DNA from: Hydrogenophaga sp.
Lineage (GTDB): Bacteria; Pseudomonadota; Gammaproteobacteria; Burkholderiales; Burkholderiaceae_C
Direction of reading: 5' to 3'
Assembly: GCA_018335615.1 (NCBI GenBank)
Contig: JAGXRS010000079.1
Coordinates: 1 to 15,022 of the forward strand
DNA: 15,022 bases
Shown here one piece after another: positions 13,811-15,022 of the stretch. Every line of letters begins with the position of its first letter. The stretch's first letter is position 1. The translations under genes and the position numbers were made by a program. The notes beneath the pieces were generated by a model. That model had not been told where the DNA came from. It worked only from the letters and a program-made list of their open reading frames with translations, and searched no databases.

Positions 13811-15022
13811 ACACACCCCCCAAGCCCAACAAGGCCAGCCAGCGCCGCTGGCTCATCGGCGGCCTGGCCGTGGCGGCCCTGGCCGCCGTGCTCTGGGCCG
13901 CCTACCGCCCGCGCCCGCTCGACGTGGAAGTGGCTCAGGTGGCTGAGGGCCGCTTCGAGCAGGTCATTGAAGAAGACGGCCAGCTGCGCCTGCAACAGCG
14001 CTACCTGGTGGCCGCCCCCACCGCCGCGCAGCTGCAGCGGCCTACGCTCAAAGTGGGCGACGCCGTACAGGCCGGCGACGTGGTGGCCGTGCTCGCGCCC
14101 GCCGCCCCGGCCATGATCGACGCACGCACCCGCAGCGTGCTGCAGCAGCGCGTGGGCAGTGCCGAAGCCGCCACCCAGGCCGCGGCTGCCAATGTGCGGC
14201 GCCTGCAGGCCAGCTTGGCGCAAGCCACGCTGGAAGCCGAACGCGCCGCCAAACTGGCGCAGGAGAACTTCATCGCCGCATCCGCCCGGGACCAGAGCCG
14301 CCTCGCCCGCGAGGCCGCACAGCAGGCTTTGCGCGCCGGCCAGGCCGAACAGGCCGCTGCCGAGCACGCGCTGGGCGAAGCCCGCGCCGCCCTCGGTCGC
14401 GCCGAGCCCACCGGTGCTGCGCAAGGCCTGTGGCAGCTCAAGAGCCCGGTGAACGGCCGCGTGCTCAAGCTGCACAAGGAAAGCGCCGAGCCGGTGCAGG
14501 CTGGCCAGCCCCTGCTGGAAATCGGCGACACCGCTGCCATGGAAGCCGTCATCGACGTGCTCTCGGGCGACGCCCCGCGCATCGCGCCCGGCGCCGCCGT
14601 GCAACTGTCCACCGGCCGCAACCAGCCGCTGCTGGCCGGGCAGGTGGCCCGCATCGACCCGGTGGCCTTCACCAAAGTCTCGGCCCTGGGCATTGAAGAA
14701 CAGCGCGTCAACGTGGTGGTGACGCTGAACGCCCCCGCCGCCGACCTGCAGAAACTCGGAGACGGCTTCCGGGTGGATGCGCGCATCACCGTGTCGGCGC
14801 AGGACGGCGCGCTGCTCGTGCCCTCGGCTGCGCTGGTGCGGCAGGGCGAGGGCTGGCGCGTGTTTGTGGTGGAGGGGGGGAAGGCCGTTGCACGGCCTGT
14901 CACGTTCAAGGACCGCCATGCTGACAGCGCCTGGGTTCAGGAGGGGCTGAAGTCGGGGGAGATGGTGATTCTGTATCCGGGGAGTGGGATGGTGGATGGG
15001 CGGGCGGTGAGGGTGAGGGGGT
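13807..15022 (+). CDS. Periplasmic membrane-fusion (HlyD/MacA-type) adaptor, 3' end beyond the window
   Basis: The frame opens with ATG overlapping the permease stop and runs 405 codons to the window edge without a stop, so it is partial at the 3' end. It has a single N-terminal anchor helix (about 15-32, WLIGGLAVAALAAVLWAA), a lipoyl/hairpin half from about 60, an Ala/Gln/Glu-rich coiled coil at about 100-195 and the second lipoyl half (LKSPVNGRVLKLHKESAEPV, 20 residues), then a beta-barrel and a C-terminal domain. Adaptors of this type link an ABC permease to an outer-membrane channel such as TolC; none is seen here, so one is encoded elsewhere or downstream. Position in the operon makes it the partner of the FtsX permease. 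The last 50 codons shift to GGG/AGG/GAG, unlike the rest. Length suggests that little is missing. Confidence 0.92.
   Translation, partial: MNTPPKPNKASQRRWLIGGLAVAALAAVLWAAYRPRPLDVEVAQVAEGRFEQVIEEDGQLRLQQRYLVAAPTAAQLQRPTLKVGDAVQAGDVVAVLAPAAPAMIDARTRSVLQQRVGSAEAATQAAAANVRRLQASLAQATLEAERAAKLAQENFIAASARDQSRLAREAAQQALRAGQAEQAAAEHALGEARAALGRAEPTGAAQGLWQLKSPVNGRVLKLHKESAEPVQAGQPLLEIGDTAAMEAVIDVLSGDAPRIAPGAAVQLSTGRNQPLLAGQVARIDPVAFTKVSALGIEEQRVNVVVTLNAPAADLQKLGDGFRVDARITVSAQDGALLVPSAALVRQGEGWRVFVVEGGKAVARPVTFKDRHADSAWVQEGLKSGEMVILYPGSGMVDGRAVRVRG
14998..15021 (+). other. Canonical G-quadruplex motif at the end of the adaptor gene
   Basis: Four G-tracts of three or more bases are separated by loops of 1, 6 and 3 bases (GGG-C-GGG-CGGTGA-GGG-TGA-GGGGG) on the coding strand. 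A fifth tract (GGGG near 14979-14982) and a GGG at 14986-14988 lie just upstream. It fits the standard G3+N1-7 rule; folding in the cell is not shown. Confidence 0.5.

Overview
The window is very GC-rich and tightly packed. Gene content (Bug-family TctC receptor, class III CoA-transferase, HMG-CoA-lyase-like enzyme, a second-copy type LeuCD, PaiB, LysE, stand-alone FtsX-type ABC exporter) and codon use heavy in GCC/GGC/CTG point to a betaproteobacterium of the Burkholderiales, most likely Comamonadaceae. This is inference from style and content; no rRNA or marker gene is present.

Layout. From 81 to 10370 all nine larger genes plus the lysE-type gene lie on the minus strand, so they are read right to left. 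A LysR-type regulator (8008-8907) precedes a compact five-gene operon: leuC-like (6432-7886), leuD-like (5797-6435), a periplasmic Bug/TctC receptor (4807-5772), a CaiB-type CoA-transferase (3584-4786) and an HMG-CoA-lyase-like aldol lyase (2601-3587). Gaps are 20-24 bp or 4-bp ATGA overlaps. Downstream follow a DMT permease (1551-2441), a type II dehydroquinase aroQ (974-1450) and a second DMT permease (81-947). Right of the regulator are a PaiB-like FMN-binding protein (9052-9684) and a LysE/ArgO-type exporter (9726-10370).

After a 235-bp divergent region, the plus strand carries a three-gene ABC export system: ATPase (10606-11355), a 789-residue two-module FtsX permease (11441-13810) and a membrane-fusion protein (13807 to beyond the window end). 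The 85-bp gap between ATPase and permease holds a possible 26-codon ORF or an intergenic repeat element.

How the genes fit together. The five-gene operon reads as a possible complete catabolic route: the Bug protein binds an external carboxylate, LeuCD-like hydro-lyase hydrates or isomerises it to a branched hydroxydicarboxylate, CaiB activates it to a CoA thioester, and the lyase splits it into acetyl-CoA and a 2-oxoacid. A citramalate-type C5 compound is the simplest guess; an isopropylmalate or dimethylmalate-type substrate is also possible. Upstream of leuC lies a 17-bp palindrome with a T-N11-A core, centred about 65 bp upstream of the start site predicted from a TAGACT -10 element, which is where a LysR-type activator normally binds. 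I regard this cluster as the most interesting system in the window; its substrate cannot be fixed from sequence alone.
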